Notes under the pieces: model-generated
What the model was told of the DNA's origin: nothing
Databases searched by the model: none
What the model saw: the letters and a program-made list of their open reading frames with translations, nothing else
Program-made: the position numbers and the translations under genes
Assembly (NCBI GenBank): GCA_002840155.1
Contig: PGZH01000011.1
Location: forward strand, 1 to 64,000
Length of the DNA stretch: 64,000 nucleotides
Reading direction: 5' to 3'
DNA from: Gammaproteobacteria bacterium HGW-Gammaproteobacteria-13
GTDB lineage: Bacteria; Pseudomonadota; Gammaproteobacteria; Pseudomonadales; Pseudomonadaceae
Shown here: positions 42,253 to 52,194 of the stretch, piece after piece
Numbering within the stretch: the first letter of the stretch is position 1
How the letters are laid out: each line of letters begins with the position of its first letter

Positions 42253-42270
42253 TTCCGCGCATGCGCGGAA
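42253..42270. terminator. Perfect 18-base palindrome followed by TTTT
   Basis: TTCCGCGCATGCGCGGAA is fully self-complementary and followed by TTTT on the plus strand. It could terminate transcription from the PAP2 gene or be a protein-binding site at the edge of the recombinase element. Confidence 0.5.
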
Positions 42271-42337
42271 TTTTGAAGAACTCAAAAAAATTAAAATTTA
42301 CCTGACACGCAGCTCAACCCCCAAAACCGTGTCCTTT

Positions 42338-42376
42338 GCTCTCCCACTATCAGTTAGTAGTCCAAATAGTGAGAGC
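42338..42376. promoter_or_regulatory. Inverted repeat just upstream of the first large recombinase gene
   Basis: GCTCTCCCACTAT (42338-42350) and ATAGTGAGAGC (42366-42376) are inverted arms (11 bases match with one inserted C) around a 15-base spacer, ending 7 bases before the ATG. The size resembles a tyrosine-recombinase core site or an autoregulatory operator; which of these is not decided. Confidence 0.5.
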
Positions 42377-42383
42377 CAAGAAG

Positions 42384-44897
42384 ATGCCAAATACATTCAA
42401 TTATTCGTCGAGTGGAAATCAGCCGCAAATCAGCCCTGACTCACCGCATGCACAACTGCTTACGTTGGCTAAAGATCGTGGTCGCGACGTTGGTGTGATT
42501 GCGGAGATGCTGAGGTTTCTAGATGTTCACCCGCAGCTGATTGATTTTCCACGAGTCATACAGGGGCTCGTGAATACGCTTGATGCAATGGACGTACCGC
42601 CGGTGCTCAGCCTAGGCGCGTGCGACCTCAGAGCCTGGCGGGACGAGTGCCGTTGGATTATTTCAATCCGAGACAATCCTAAGTTTATTGCTGTTTTGGG
42701 CCCTATGTTTTACCACGGAGATGAGCAGCGTACGCGTAATCCAGTCATCGGTAGGGGGGTACTGGAACACGCGTTCCCATACGCAACGCTGTGGCACGAA
42801 CCTGCGGATTCAGAATGCGAGCAGGATTACTACCGGCTTATTGGGCAGCTGCTCGTGGCCTATCAGCAAAGAGCTGCTGGCTTTTGCCTCCGAGGTCAGA
42901 GATACACCGCGTACCTAGAACTCCGAGCGCTCTGCGCACTGCAGATATTGTCCATACCAGGTGATCTAAATATATGGTCCAGTTCTGCTGTATTTGCTCA
43001 GGGCTGCCGTCAATTCGACGCCGGCAATTCAACTAATTATCTAGCAGAGTACTTCGCACCGATCGTTCGTCTCGCCCGCTACCTAGGTGGTGAGGAGCCG
43101 CCTGAGCGTCACGGTGGCGGCGGCCATCGTCACAATGGCGGTTCAAACAGCGCAGGCCTAGGCGTACTAATTAGCCAAGGTGCTACCGAGTTCCCGCTTG
43201 ATGATCCGGACGACCCAGACTTGCTCCCTGGATATATAAGCTTCGCGGTGTCTCAACCGCTCGACGATGATTTAGATGAAGCACTGCCGCCGGGAGAACT
43301 AACCGCAGCAAGTGAAATATGTTTGATCGATACAAGGGGTGAGGTCAGGCCATATGTAGCTGAATTGCTCAGCCATGAGGGCATGCTTGCTCATATTGCT
43401 CGCAGTAGGCAGTTTTTGCCTTTTGGCTACAACCTGCTCACGCAGTATGAACTAGCAAACCTGCTGTTCGGTGTCACTGATGAATTTCTATTCTGTCGGG
43501 AACGAATTCGTAATGCCCCTAGCCAGGAGCAGGCGCAGATACGGAGGCGATTGGAGGCACTGCTGGTACTTCATCTCATGCTCTGGTTCGGTCGCTCACT
43601 CGATGACTGCAAAAAACTACGGATAGCTGAGCGAAATGCTCGCCCGAGCTCGGTGCTGGAGTTGGTTCTGGCTGATGAGACTGGGCCGGCGGAGTTCAGA
43701 TTTTTTGCACCGACGCCAGACTATGCAGCGGAAGAGCTCCTGCCTCGAGATGCCGTTCGAGCATCTCAGCCAACAATCTCGGTACCGGACATGGTTGGGG
43801 CGGCTGGGCTTGTTATGGCAATCCGGGACTTGTCGCCGGTGAATGGCTCTGCAGTTATCACCTGCAAGATTAAAGACGTCGAGCGTGAAATCCGCACCTT
43901 GTTGAGCGAGCTTGGAGGCGAAGATCCTCGCTACACGGTGCACAAAGTGCGCTCCTATCTTCATCGCCAAATCATCGCAGACTCTCACGATGTGGTTGCA
44001 GCCACCATGCTGTCTGGGATGCCCTGTATTTCGGCAAACACAGCGCTGTATTACAGCCAGTACAGCATCAACTATCTGCGACGCCTGTATTGCCAATCAG
44101 TGCAGCGGGTGTTGGCTGCGGTTTATGCCACCGTAGGATTGGAGGCCCCTAGTGCATCGATTTCCGTTGTTCCTGAGGTGGCTGTTGGTGCCCGAAACTG
44201 CCTCCGGTTGGTAACGGTAAAAAGTAATCTCGATGCATTGCTGGCGGTGCTGCGTAAACGCCCCCGAAAAGGCCTCCAACAGCTCGTTCACTGGCACAAC
44301 TGTTTTTCGCTGTGGACTGTTCAAATGTTTTTTATAGCGACTGGGTGTCGAGCTATTCGCGACCCGTTGAAGCATGAAGACGAATTTATATCGCCTGGTG
44401 GGCACGGCGCGCTGGGCGACAAAGGCTCAGATGATGGGCATATGAGTCGCCTGGTAGTGTTAACTGACCTACTAAAAAGACAGTTAAAGGCCTATAAGGC
44501 TCACTGCAGGGCAATTACCGGACAACTCGAGTTACATGCACCGGCTCCTACCAACGGATTTTTCCTGCGCTTAACCGATGATGGTTGTCTTTCCTACGAG
44601 GAAATCCGGCCGCTCCATATCAAAGCCGTAATGCGCCAGATTGAGGGTTTTACACCTCATGCAGTGAATGCCTTCCGTAAATTCTTGAGAACTGAGCTCG
44701 CCGAGCGCGGATGTCCACCTGAGACACTGTCGGCTCTTATGGGTCATTGGCTGAGTGGCGAAGAACCACAAGATATTTACTCTAGCTTTTGCCCGCGGAC
44801 CTATGTTCAAAGTCTTCATGCCCACTTGTTGCCACTCATGCGGGAGCTAGGCTGGACGGTTCGCAACAGCCACCTGGTTGTGGGGGCTGATGTATGA
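42384..44897 (+). CDS. Large diverged tyrosine-recombinase-like protein (837 aa)
   Basis: The protein probably starts MPNTFNYSSSGNQPQISPDS at 42384, after AAGAAG. About 600 N-terminal residues are not recognised and include a Gly/His-rich stretch (ERHGGGGHRHNGGSNSAG, about residues 233-250). The C-terminal quarter shows a faint recombinase pattern: FFIATGCRAIRDP (box I Arg), FTPHAVNAFRKFLRTELAERG (HxxxxxR in place of HxxR), LSALMGHWLSGE (box III His/Trp) and DIYSSFCPRTY (candidate Tyr). Spacing is only approximately that of phage integrases. Its TGA overlaps the ATG of the 1037-residue recombinase, so the two are coupled and probably act together. It could be a partner or accessory subunit. 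Confidence 0.6.
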   Translation: MPNTFNYSSSGNQPQISPDSPHAQLLTLAKDRGRDVGVIAEMLRFLDVHPQLIDFPRVIQGLVNTLDAMDVPPVLSLGACDLRAWRDECRWIISIRDNPKFIAVLGPMFYHGDEQRTRNPVIGRGVLEHAFPYATLWHEPADSECEQDYYRLIGQLLVAYQQRAAGFCLRGQRYTAYLELRALCALQILSIPGDLNIWSSSAVFAQGCRQFDAGNSTNYLAEYFAPIVRLARYLGGEEPPERHGGGGHRHNGGSNSAGLGVLISQGATEFPLDDPDDPDLLPGYISFAVSQPLDDDLDEALPPGELTAASEICLIDTRGEVRPYVAELLSHEGMLAHIARSRQFLPFGYNLLTQYELANLLFGVTDEFLFCRERIRNAPSQEQAQIRRRLEALLVLHLMLWFGRSLDDCKKLRIAERNARPSSVLELVLADETGPAEFRFFAPTPDYAAEELLPRDAVRASQPTISVPDMVGAAGLVMAIRDLSPVNGSAVITCKIKDVEREIRTLLSELGGEDPRYTVHKVRSYLHRQIIADSHDVVAATMLSGMPCISANTALYYSQYSINYLRRLYCQSVQRVLAAVYATVGLEAPSASISVVPEVAVGARNCLRLVTVKSNLDALLAVLRKRPRKGLQQLVHWHNCFSLWTVQMFFIATGCRAIRDPLKHEDEFISPGGHGALGDKGSDDGHMSRLVVLTDLLKRQLKAYKAHCRAITGQLELHAPAPTNGFFLRLTDDGCLSYEEIRPLHIKAVMRQIEGFTPHAVNAFRKFLRTELAERGCPPETLSALMGHWLSGEEPQDIYSSFCPRTYVQSLHAHLLPLMRELGWTVRNSHLVVGADV

Positions 44898-47800
44898 ATA
44901 GCTCACGTCTTTCGGATGAAATGCTATCTGTTGTCTGGAGCCCGGAAAAACACGATCCAGAGTGGAAAAATGAATATCTTCTGAAACTCCAGGAACGCTG
45001 CAAAGATTCCGGCAACAGCATCGGTGAATGGCTCTGCGGACAACGTTCGCTGCGTAATTTCCCCCTCAGAGAGATGCAGAATCTCGGGAGTCAGCTCGAA
45101 GGCTCAACATTACGTAACACGCTGCGAGAAGTGACGCATCGGGCGCAGCGTTTTAATCCGAGCTTGCCGCTGGCTCAGGTAGCGATCGAAACTCAGCGCC
45201 GCCCTAATCCGATTAATCCAGACCTATACAACTCAGAGAATCTGTCGGCCAGTCAGGACATGGTTGATTCGCTGGAGCGCGCCATCAGGCGAGATCTAGA
45301 ACAACTCACGCCCCATGAGCGGATCGGGCTGCTTCTTCTGAGTGCTAGCTACTACGGTGCTCTGATCGACATTCCCCAGCTGAGCGCGCTGACTCAGCTT
45401 GACCCTGGACAGGTCATCTGGATATCCGGAATACCAGAGTTCCGGCTACCGCTCTCAATCCGAGGTCAACCTGAGGCTGAGAACCGGCAGTGGTTCCCAG
45501 ACCCGATAACGCTGTCGCTTCTGTCGCGCTGCGCTCCAGATCTGGCCGAGAACAGGCCTTATCTGGATCGAAAGGGCGGAAAACTTAAATGTATTCAAGC
45601 GGCTCTGGCCACAGGAGGAATTTGCCCTGAGAACCAGCCTGGCTCTCTGGAGCGAGTGTTTGAGTTGTTGCGTATTCAACGTCAAACACAATTGCCACAG
45701 CTACTAATGAATTACTCCACGAGGTCCAGCTATGTGACGCATTCGGTTTTGTCGGACTCTTGGCAGCATTTGCACGGAAATGCACCGACTCCAAAAATCG
45801 AAGAAAAACAAAAACGGAAAAAACACCGGTTTCGTAGGCCCGAGCAAAATGTTCCCGAGTGGTTGACGGCGCTATGTCGAAAAGTCCGGAAAGAGCAAAT
45901 TGTCGCACTCGATAATGAGCCGCCACCTAAAAGTCTTGAACAGCTGATCGGTAGTTTTGCGTCGTTTCTATGTCACGGACGCTCGTTTTACGGTAATCCG
46001 TTGAAGCCCAAAACAGTTGCTAACTATGTTCGAATCGTCGGTGTTGGGTTGGACAATTTTCTGTCTGTAGAGTCCGTCTTGGATGTTCCGCCGGACGCGC
46101 TGGAGGAACTCTATGAGCTGATGCTGGAGGCCCAGCCCACACCACCTATGAAGAGGAATCTAGCCAAAGGCATTTTGGAGTTCCATGGCTACCTGCAGAA
46201 AAGATTTTCGTATCCACCAATCAGCCCCTATGCCGCGTTAGGTATTGGAAAAACGCCTCCGTTCGTCGATGCCCAAATCGTCAGCGAAGAACAATATCGC
46301 CTAACGTTGCGAGACTTGGCTACAGGCACGCTGAGCCAGCGCTCACCACGCCTCTCTATGGTCGCGCAGGCCATGGTGATTTTCGGTTTTCGCCTAGGAC
46401 TGCGTCGTAATGAGGCGCTGAAATTGCTGCGTCGTGATTTGCAATTACCTGTGCTGCCTGCTGCACGGGCCTCTGCAGTAAGGAAACGACATCCAAACCT
46501 TAAGCTGCTTTCGCCTGACCAACTAACTGCCCTCGAGCTGCCGGTCAATTTGCATATTCGTCCGCATGCTCAGCGCGCGTTAAAAACACGCAACTCAACA
46601 CGTACGCTGCCACTTCACGTTTTGCTTGAGCCGGATGAGTTGCAGCTGATTGAACGCCTTGCCCAGCTGCGCGATGACGAAGAGCGGAAGAGTCCATATT
46701 CGCAATTCTTGTTCTGTATCCCGGAATTCCAGACTCGATGGGTATCTGAATCGACACTGATGCCGGCCATTCATGATGCTCTACGCCGGGTAACTGGGTG
46801 CAGCGATATGCACTATCACCACCTGAGACATTCCGGTGCGACGTGGTTGATGTTCAAGTTAGCCGCGTCAGCATTCGGTGTTAGTCAGCAGGCTGGATTG
46901 CTATTCGGCGAGCATCCGCAAACCATGAAATGGCTGCTGGACACAGAACGGCTAAACCGAGCATTTTTCCACTCCCCGGAGGCCCCCACCCGACGGGTGA
47001 TCCATATCACCAGCGCTGTGCTCGGGCATGCGAGCCCCAAAACATCTCTGCTGCACTACGTCCACTGCATGCCATGGTTATCGGCGCTGTGCTGGCAGTG
47101 GAATCCTGAATTTTGGCCGCCTGGCCATGTCATCGCGCAAATTGCCCAAGTCAGTTTGCCAAACAAGCCGGACGACCTACCTGCACCAGACCTGCCTGCA
47201 GAGATTCGGCACATGCAGCGAATCATCGGCCGCATGAAGGTCTATAGGCACAGTAACCAAGGAAGAGTTAAGCGCCCACTGATTTCCCCTCAGAAGGGTG
47301 AAGGTGGGTGGGCACTGACGAGAATGAATGAAATCTCATCCATGCTCTCCTATGAGGCGTATGCGGAGTCCTCCGGACAGTCGGTCAACATGGATTGGGT
47401 TGAGTTCACCGAAGCTGATCGATCGGCCATGTTGGAACGGGCGAGGTACATCAGCCACCTCGGTAAGCATCGCCTTCAGAGCCCAACGACATTTGACTCA
47501 AATCATAGAATTGAACTTGCCCCAAGGCCGCCTAAACACGGAGGTCTGGCCGGGGTAGCGGCCTATGCGGATCGGCTCTACCGCCTACTAAGCAGCCGGT
47601 ATAAAGCCAAAGCTGGCCGAGTACTGGACGACTTCGTGGAGCGCTGCTGGGCGAGCGAGACGACACTGCGTTTCTACTCCGGCAAGGATGAGCAGAGTGC
47701 CCGTGAGTACCTCTGGCTGCTATCTGAACTGGGCATCCCTTTGGTTGATACTGAGTTCATCATTTACGACACGCGCACGCCAAGGCAAACCAAAAGCAGT

Positions 47801-48007
47801 TGGCGAACAGTTCTGGGGAAACCTCGCTTGAAGTTCATTGAGCAAGTTCCAGAGAATCGAAGCACCCAGAACCGCCGCTTGGGCATTCGAGTGACACTGC
47901 GTTTACCAGGTGCAGAGCTCACAGCTCAGGAGCAGAACCACCACTCCGGCGCAGCCTTGCGCTACCTGATGCTGATGGCTTCCATCGACTGGCATTTCCG
48001 GGTCTGA
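44894..48007 (+). CDS. Large tyrosine recombinase/integrase (1037 aa)
   Basis: This 1037-residue protein is three times longer than a typical integrase. An N-terminal region (1 to about 330) is unrecognised, a SAM-like arm/core-binding region lies about 345-430, and the catalytic domain is about 460-740. Catalytic signatures are FGFRLGLRRNEALKLLRRD (first Arg), HYHHLRHSGATWLM (HxxR) and LGHASPKTSLLHYVH (His and Tyr). A further 290-residue C-terminal region is unrecognised. All catalytic positions look intact. It starts inside the stop of the 837-residue gene. A pair of large recombinases could resemble the GmtY/GmtZ proteins of gamma-mobile-trio islands; that comparison is from memory and untested. 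Confidence 0.75.
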   Translation: MNSSRLSDEMLSVVWSPEKHDPEWKNEYLLKLQERCKDSGNSIGEWLCGQRSLRNFPLREMQNLGSQLEGSTLRNTLREVTHRAQRFNPSLPLAQVAIETQRRPNPINPDLYNSENLSASQDMVDSLERAIRRDLEQLTPHERIGLLLLSASYYGALIDIPQLSALTQLDPGQVIWISGIPEFRLPLSIRGQPEAENRQWFPDPITLSLLSRCAPDLAENRPYLDRKGGKLKCIQAALATGGICPENQPGSLERVFELLRIQRQTQLPQLLMNYSTRSSYVTHSVLSDSWQHLHGNAPTPKIEEKQKRKKHRFRRPEQNVPEWLTALCRKVRKEQIVALDNEPPPKSLEQLIGSFASFLCHGRSFYGNPLKPKTVANYVRIVGVGLDNFLSVESVLDVPPDALEELYELMLEAQPTPPMKRNLAKGILEFHGYLQKRFSYPPISPYAALGIGKTPPFVDAQIVSEEQYRLTLRDLATGTLSQRSPRLSMVAQAMVIFGFRLGLRRNEALKLLRRDLQLPVLPAARASAVRKRHPNLKLLSPDQLTALELPVNLHIRPHAQRALKTRNSTRTLPLHVLLEPDELQLIERLAQLRDDEERKSPYSQFLFCIPEFQTRWVSESTLMPAIHDALRRVTGCSDMHYHHLRHSGATWLMFKLAASAFGVSQQAGLLFGEHPQTMKWLLDTERLNRAFFHSPEAPTRRVIHITSAVLGHASPKTSLLHYVHCMPWLSALCWQWNPEFWPPGHVIAQIAQVSLPNKPDDLPAPDLPAEIRHMQRIIGRMKVYRHSNQGRVKRPLISPQKGEGGWALTRMNEISSMLSYEAYAESSGQSVNMDWVEFTEADRSAMLERARYISHLGKHRLQSPTTFDSNHRIELAPRPPKHGGLAGVAAYADRLYRLLSSRYKAKAGRVLDDFVERCWASETTLRFYSGKDEQSAREYLWLLSELGIPLVDTEFIIYDTRTPRQTKSSWRTVLGKPRLKFIEQVPENRSTQNRRLGIRVTLRLPGAELTAQEQNHHSGAALRYLMLMASIDWHFRV

Positions 48008-48097
48008 TCGCAAGACAAAACTCTGGGGCCTTTCAGCGTCTGGATCGGCCTCTGCGTTTAGGCCTGGTGTTTTCGAGGCAAGCCCCCAAAGAAATCA

Positions 48098-48871
48098 CTA
48101 GCCGTTCAGCAAGGCAGCCGCCATACCATCCAGCCGCTTTTTGGTCTTTTCCCATTGGGGCATCACCTGTTGCATAAGCCGATAGAATCGCTCGCTGTGG
48201 TTGTGTTCGGCGATGTGGCAAAGCTCATGCAAAATCACATAGTCGATGCACTCACGGGATGCTTTAACCAAGTGGGGGTTGAGGGTGATACGGCCTGCGG
48301 GGGAGCAGCTGCCCCACTGCGTTTGCATACTGAGAATGCGCAGTGGTGGTTTGGCCGCAACCCAAAGTGCTTGTTGCAAGACAGCTTCTAGGCGTCGATC
48401 AAACACATCACGGGCGCGGGCTTTGTACCAGGCGTGTAGGAGTTCGCGAATCTTCTCTGCCGACTTCACCCGTACAGACACTTCCAGCTTGCCCCGCAAC
48501 AAACGCACCTGCTGTAGCTCATCAGGCGCTTCGATAACCTTGAGCACATACTGCTTGCCTAGGTAATAGTGACTTTCCCCGCTGATGTACTGCCTCGGGC
48601 GGACATGCGTGAGCTGCTCACGAAACTCTCGAAGTTGCTCATAGATCCAGCGACCACGTCGCTTCAGTGCGGCCAAAACCTGTTCATCGCTGGCCCCATC
48701 CGGCGCACTGACGCGCACGCGACAGTCTGGATCGACCTTGATCAGAATGCGTGAAACCTCGCGCGCCCTTCGCGCCCTTTCAACCTGTATCAACTCATCG
48801 GCATAGTGGAAGCTCAGCCAGCTCGACACTGCGGGGGCAGGTAGAGCGCTCATTACGATGGGCACACTCAT
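48098..48871 (-). CDS. YgjP-like (M48-type) zinc metallopeptidase
   Basis: This 257-residue protein starts MSVPIVMSALPAPAVSSWLS at 48871; the start overlaps the hsdR stop (ATGA). It is a YgjP-like/DUF45 peptidase domain: LRILSMQTQWGSC (WGSC motif), then DYVILHELCHIAEHNHSERFY, giving HExxH and the NHS third-ligand motif. Such genes are very often the last gene of type I restriction operons; their role there is unknown, perhaps turnover of HsdR or of a repressor. Catalytic residues are intact. Confidence 0.87.
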   Translation of the reverse strand: MSVPIVMSALPAPAVSSWLSFHYADELIQVERARRAREVSRILIKVDPDCRVRVSAPDGASDEQVLAALKRRGRWIYEQLREFREQLTHVRPRQYISGESHYYLGKQYVLKVIEAPDELQQVRLLRGKLEVSVRVKSAEKIRELLHAWYKARARDVFDRRLEAVLQQALWVAAKPPLRILSMQTQWGSCSPAGRITLNPHLVKASRECIDYVILHELCHIAEHNHSERFYRLMQQVMPQWEKTKKRLDGMAAALLNG

Positions 48872-51800
48872 AAGCCGGACAAGCCTACCCGCGTGATTTG
48901 CACCACCCACTCAACCATGGCCTTCGCCTGATCCATACCAGCGCCCACCGCTTTGCATTCCTTGAAGAGCAACGGCAGTAGCTTCTTGCGGATATCGCTT
49001 TCGATGTTTTGGGGGTTGATGGAATGTTCGGCCACGGAGGTCATGACCATTTCATCCAGGCTGAAAGCCAGTTTTACCCAATGCTCCTGTACCTGCTCAT
49101 CAGCTGAAGTGAGGGCGTCAGGAAGGCTTTTCTTGAAAATACCAAAGTACGCCTGGGCATGGCGGTTACCTGCAAAAACATCCGGCAGCTCATCGAGCTT
49201 ACGAGCCTGCACCTGCTGCTCAAATTCGTGGAATAGCAGGTACTGCTTGAGCGGATGATCAAACAGCTTTGCCGCCTCTTCGATGGCCTGGCGCAGTAGC
49301 TTGGAGAACGCTTCCTGAGCATAGGGGTCATCACGCAACTCCTGCTCGATCATCTTGCTCACGCGGGTCTTGATGATGTCGGTTTCGTTGCGGGTTTTGT
49401 CCTCACTCCACTGCTCGGGCTTCTGCTGCCCCATCTTGCCGACTTCGTAAACGCCGCCTGGGTCTTTCACTTCCACGCCGACCACGTGCTTATCAAGCAG
49501 CTTGCGCACCTGTTCGGCATACTGGTCATAGTTCACCGTTTCACCGGCATCCTGCTTGGCCAGTTGGCGCAAGCTGGAGAACTGCTTGAGGGTTTCCTTG
49601 TAATGGGCGCGGTCGGTATCGCTGAAGCTGGTGTCTTCGAAGAAGGAAGCGGACTGCAAAGCAACTTTTAGGCAGCTGGCGAACTCGGTCAGCGCCTCGT
49701 AGAAGTCATCGCGCACCTTGAGATTCACATCAACCAGCTCTCCGTCACGCTCCTGCATCTTGGGCACCAGTACCTGGCGCAACTGCTCAATATCCCCTTT
49801 GTTTTTCACATCAGAGAAAATCGCCAAAAGGTCTTTGTGCAGCTGAGGTAGCCGTTTGTACTCGCTGCTCATCTGGTTGTAGAGGCCAGCGATGTCATTA
49901 ATGTCATAGCCGCCCTGGGTGCGTGAAGCGAGATCCTGATACTTCTGAATGGTGGTATCCAGCTCGGAAAGAATGCCGCGGTAGTCGATCAGCAGGCCGA
50001 ATTTCTTTAGCGGATGCAGGCGGTTTACCCGAGCAATAGCCTGAATTAGGTTGTGCTCCTTGAGCGGCTTGTCGATGTAGAGCACGGTGTTTTTCGGCTC
50101 ATCGAAGCCCGTCAGTAGCTTGTCCACAACAATCAGAAGCTTGAGCGATTCATCCTTATCGAAGCGCTCGATCAGCTGCTTGGTGTAGGCCTGCTCATCG
50201 ATGCTGCCAACGTTTTTCTTCCACCATTGGGTTACCTCAGGTGAGGCCGCTTCATCCACATCGGTGTTGCCCTCACGGCTATCAGGCGGGCTCATCACCA
50301 CGGCGCTTTCAAATAACCCCGCCTCATCCAGATACTGTTTGTACTTGATTGCCGAGGCCTTGCTGTCACAGGCCAGTTGCCCTTTGAGGCCCTCATCGAT
50401 GTTCTTCACGAAGTGGTTGGCGATATCCAGAGCAATCAAACGAATACGGTCATCAGCGCTGTATATCTGGCCTTTCTTGGCGAACTTGCGTTTGAGATCG
50501 GCCTTCTGCTGCTCGTTAAGCCCTTCGGTGATGCGCTCAAACCAGCTATCGATCGCGCGCTCATTCACATCCAGATCGGGAATGCGCTCCTCATAGAGCA
50601 GCGGCGTCACAGCCTGATCCTCCACCGCACGCTGCATGGTGTAAGCGTGCACGATGGGGCCAAACTTGTTCGTCGTCTTGTCGTCCTTGAGCAGCGGCGT
50701 GCCGGTAAACGCCACAAAGGCCGCATTGGGCAGCGCCTGCTTCATGCGGATATGGTTTTCACCGCCCTGGCTGCGGTGACCTTCGTCGATGAGCACAATA
50801 ATGTCAGCACTGGTGTTCACGCACTGAGGCAGCTTAGTGGCGCTGTTGAACTTCTGGATCAGCGAAAAAATGATGCGTTCATTACCCTTGCCGATTTGCT
50901 CAGCCAAGCGCGTGCCGGAAGTGGCCATAGCCGCCTCGCGGTCCCTCTTGCCGGCCAGCTCACCGCCCGAGGCAAACGTTTTGCTCAGCTGGCTCTCCAG
51001 ATCAACCCGGTCGGTGACCACCACAATGCGGCACTGCTTGAGAGAGTCATGCAGGATCAGAGCTTTGCTCAGAAAAACCATAGTGAAGGACTTGCCCGAG
51101 CCGGTTGTATGCCAGATGACCCCACCCTCACGACCACCATCTTTGCGCTTGTGGCTAATCCGCTCGATCAACCGCTTGATGCCGAAGACTTGCTGATAGC
51201 GAGCGACGATTTTTCCGGCTTTCTTATCGAACAAGGTGAAGTAGCGGGTTATCTCCAGCAGACGGGCAGGGGAAAGCAGGCTGATAATCAGCTGATCTTG
51301 ACCGGTTAACGCTAACTCGCCACCAGCAATCAGGGTTTCATACCAGTCCAGGTCACGAGCAGGGCGATGGCTGAAAATAGAGGTTTTCTGCTCTGCGCTA
51401 AGCTTGCGATTCTTCAGCGCATACGACTCAGCGGTGGCGATATCTTCCTCGCGCCAAGCTGCCCAAAATTTCGCAGGTGTACCGCAGGTGCCATAGCGAC
51501 CATCGCTGCCATTAATCGACAGCAACAGTTGGCTGTAGGCGAATAGCCTGGGGATTTCATCGTGGCGCTGATTGCGCAGACTCTGCGAAACGCCTTCGTC
51601 GATGGTCGGGCCTTTCAGCGCATTGCTATCGGGGCGCTTGGCCTCGATCACCACCAGCGGGATGCCGTTAACGAAGCACACGATATCTGGCCTGCGGGCT
51701 TCCACACCGCCACTGCGCAGTACGCGAAACTCTTCAGTGAGAATAAAGCTGTTATTGGCCGGGTTATGCCAGTCGATCAATGCCACAGTCGGGTTGGCCT

Positions 51801-52143
51801 TTTTGCCATCCACAAACTCAGTTACCGAGATGCCGTACAGCAAATGGTTGTAAAGCCGCTCATTGGCTGCCTGCAGCCCTTCATTAAGGGCCGGGCTGCA
51901 CACTTCACTGATCAGGTTATCGATAGCCTTTGCGGAAAGCGGGTACTCACCGCCTCCAAACAGGAAGCGCCGCTTACTCAGTTGCTCGCGTAGCACATCA
52001 CGCAACACCACCTCATCACTCTTGTCGCCCCGCGCGGCCAAAGCCTGTTCGGGTGAGAGAAACTCCCAACCTAGGTTGCACAGCAGTGCCAACGCCGGAA
52101 GTTTTGCGCTGTATTCTTCCTGAAACTTAGGGGTGGGGGTCAC
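48868..52143 (-). CDS. hsdR: Type I restriction enzyme, HsdR subunit
   Basis: This 1091-residue protein has an N-terminal nuclease domain with RPDIVCFVNGIPLVVIEAKR (PD...ExK) and an SF2 translocase with Walker A WHTTGSGKSFT, motif II IDEGHRSQGG, motif III FVAFTGTPLL and motif VI QAIARVNR. The long helical C-terminal region binds the methylase. It cleaves unmethylated DNA after translocation. All motifs are intact. It lies 51 bases after rhuM, and the YgjP-like gene overlaps its stop. Confidence 0.95.
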   Translation of the reverse strand: MTPTPKFQEEYSAKLPALALLCNLGWEFLSPEQALAARGDKSDEVVLRDVLREQLSKRRFLFGGGEYPLSAKAIDNLISEVCSPALNEGLQAANERLYNHLLYGISVTEFVDGKKANPTVALIDWHNPANNSFILTEEFRVLRSGGVEARRPDIVCFVNGIPLVVIEAKRPDSNALKGPTIDEGVSQSLRNQRHDEIPRLFAYSQLLLSINGSDGRYGTCGTPAKFWAAWREEDIATAESYALKNRKLSAEQKTSIFSHRPARDLDWYETLIAGGELALTGQDQLIISLLSPARLLEITRYFTLFDKKAGKIVARYQQVFGIKRLIERISHKRKDGGREGGVIWHTTGSGKSFTMVFLSKALILHDSLKQCRIVVVTDRVDLESQLSKTFASGGELAGKRDREAAMATSGTRLAEQIGKGNERIIFSLIQKFNSATKLPQCVNTSADIIVLIDEGHRSQGGENHIRMKQALPNAAFVAFTGTPLLKDDKTTNKFGPIVHAYTMQRAVEDQAVTPLLYEERIPDLDVNERAIDSWFERITEGLNEQQKADLKRKFAKKGQIYSADDRIRLIALDIANHFVKNIDEGLKGQLACDSKASAIKYKQYLDEAGLFESAVVMSPPDSREGNTDVDEAASPEVTQWWKKNVGSIDEQAYTKQLIERFDKDESLKLLIVVDKLLTGFDEPKNTVLYIDKPLKEHNLIQAIARVNRLHPLKKFGLLIDYRGILSELDTTIQKYQDLASRTQGGYDINDIAGLYNQMSSEYKRLPQLHKDLLAIFSDVKNKGDIEQLRQVLVPKMQERDGELVDVNLKVRDDFYEALTEFASCLKVALQSASFFEDTSFSDTDRAHYKETLKQFSSLRQLAKQDAGETVNYDQYAEQVRKLLDKHVVGVEVKDPGGVYEVGKMGQQKPEQWSEDKTRNETDIIKTRVSKMIEQELRDDPYAQEAFSKLLRQAIEEAAKLFDHPLKQYLLFHEFEQQVQARKLDELPDVFAGNRHAQAYFGIFKKSLPDALTSADEQVQEHWVKLAFSLDEMVMTSVAEHSINPQNIESDIRKKLLPLLFKECKAVGAGMDQAKAMVEWVVQITRVGLSGL

Positions 52144-52194
52144 GGGGCAATTCCTTCTTCTTCCGGGGTGTGCATGGTGATAATTCGTAAGCGA

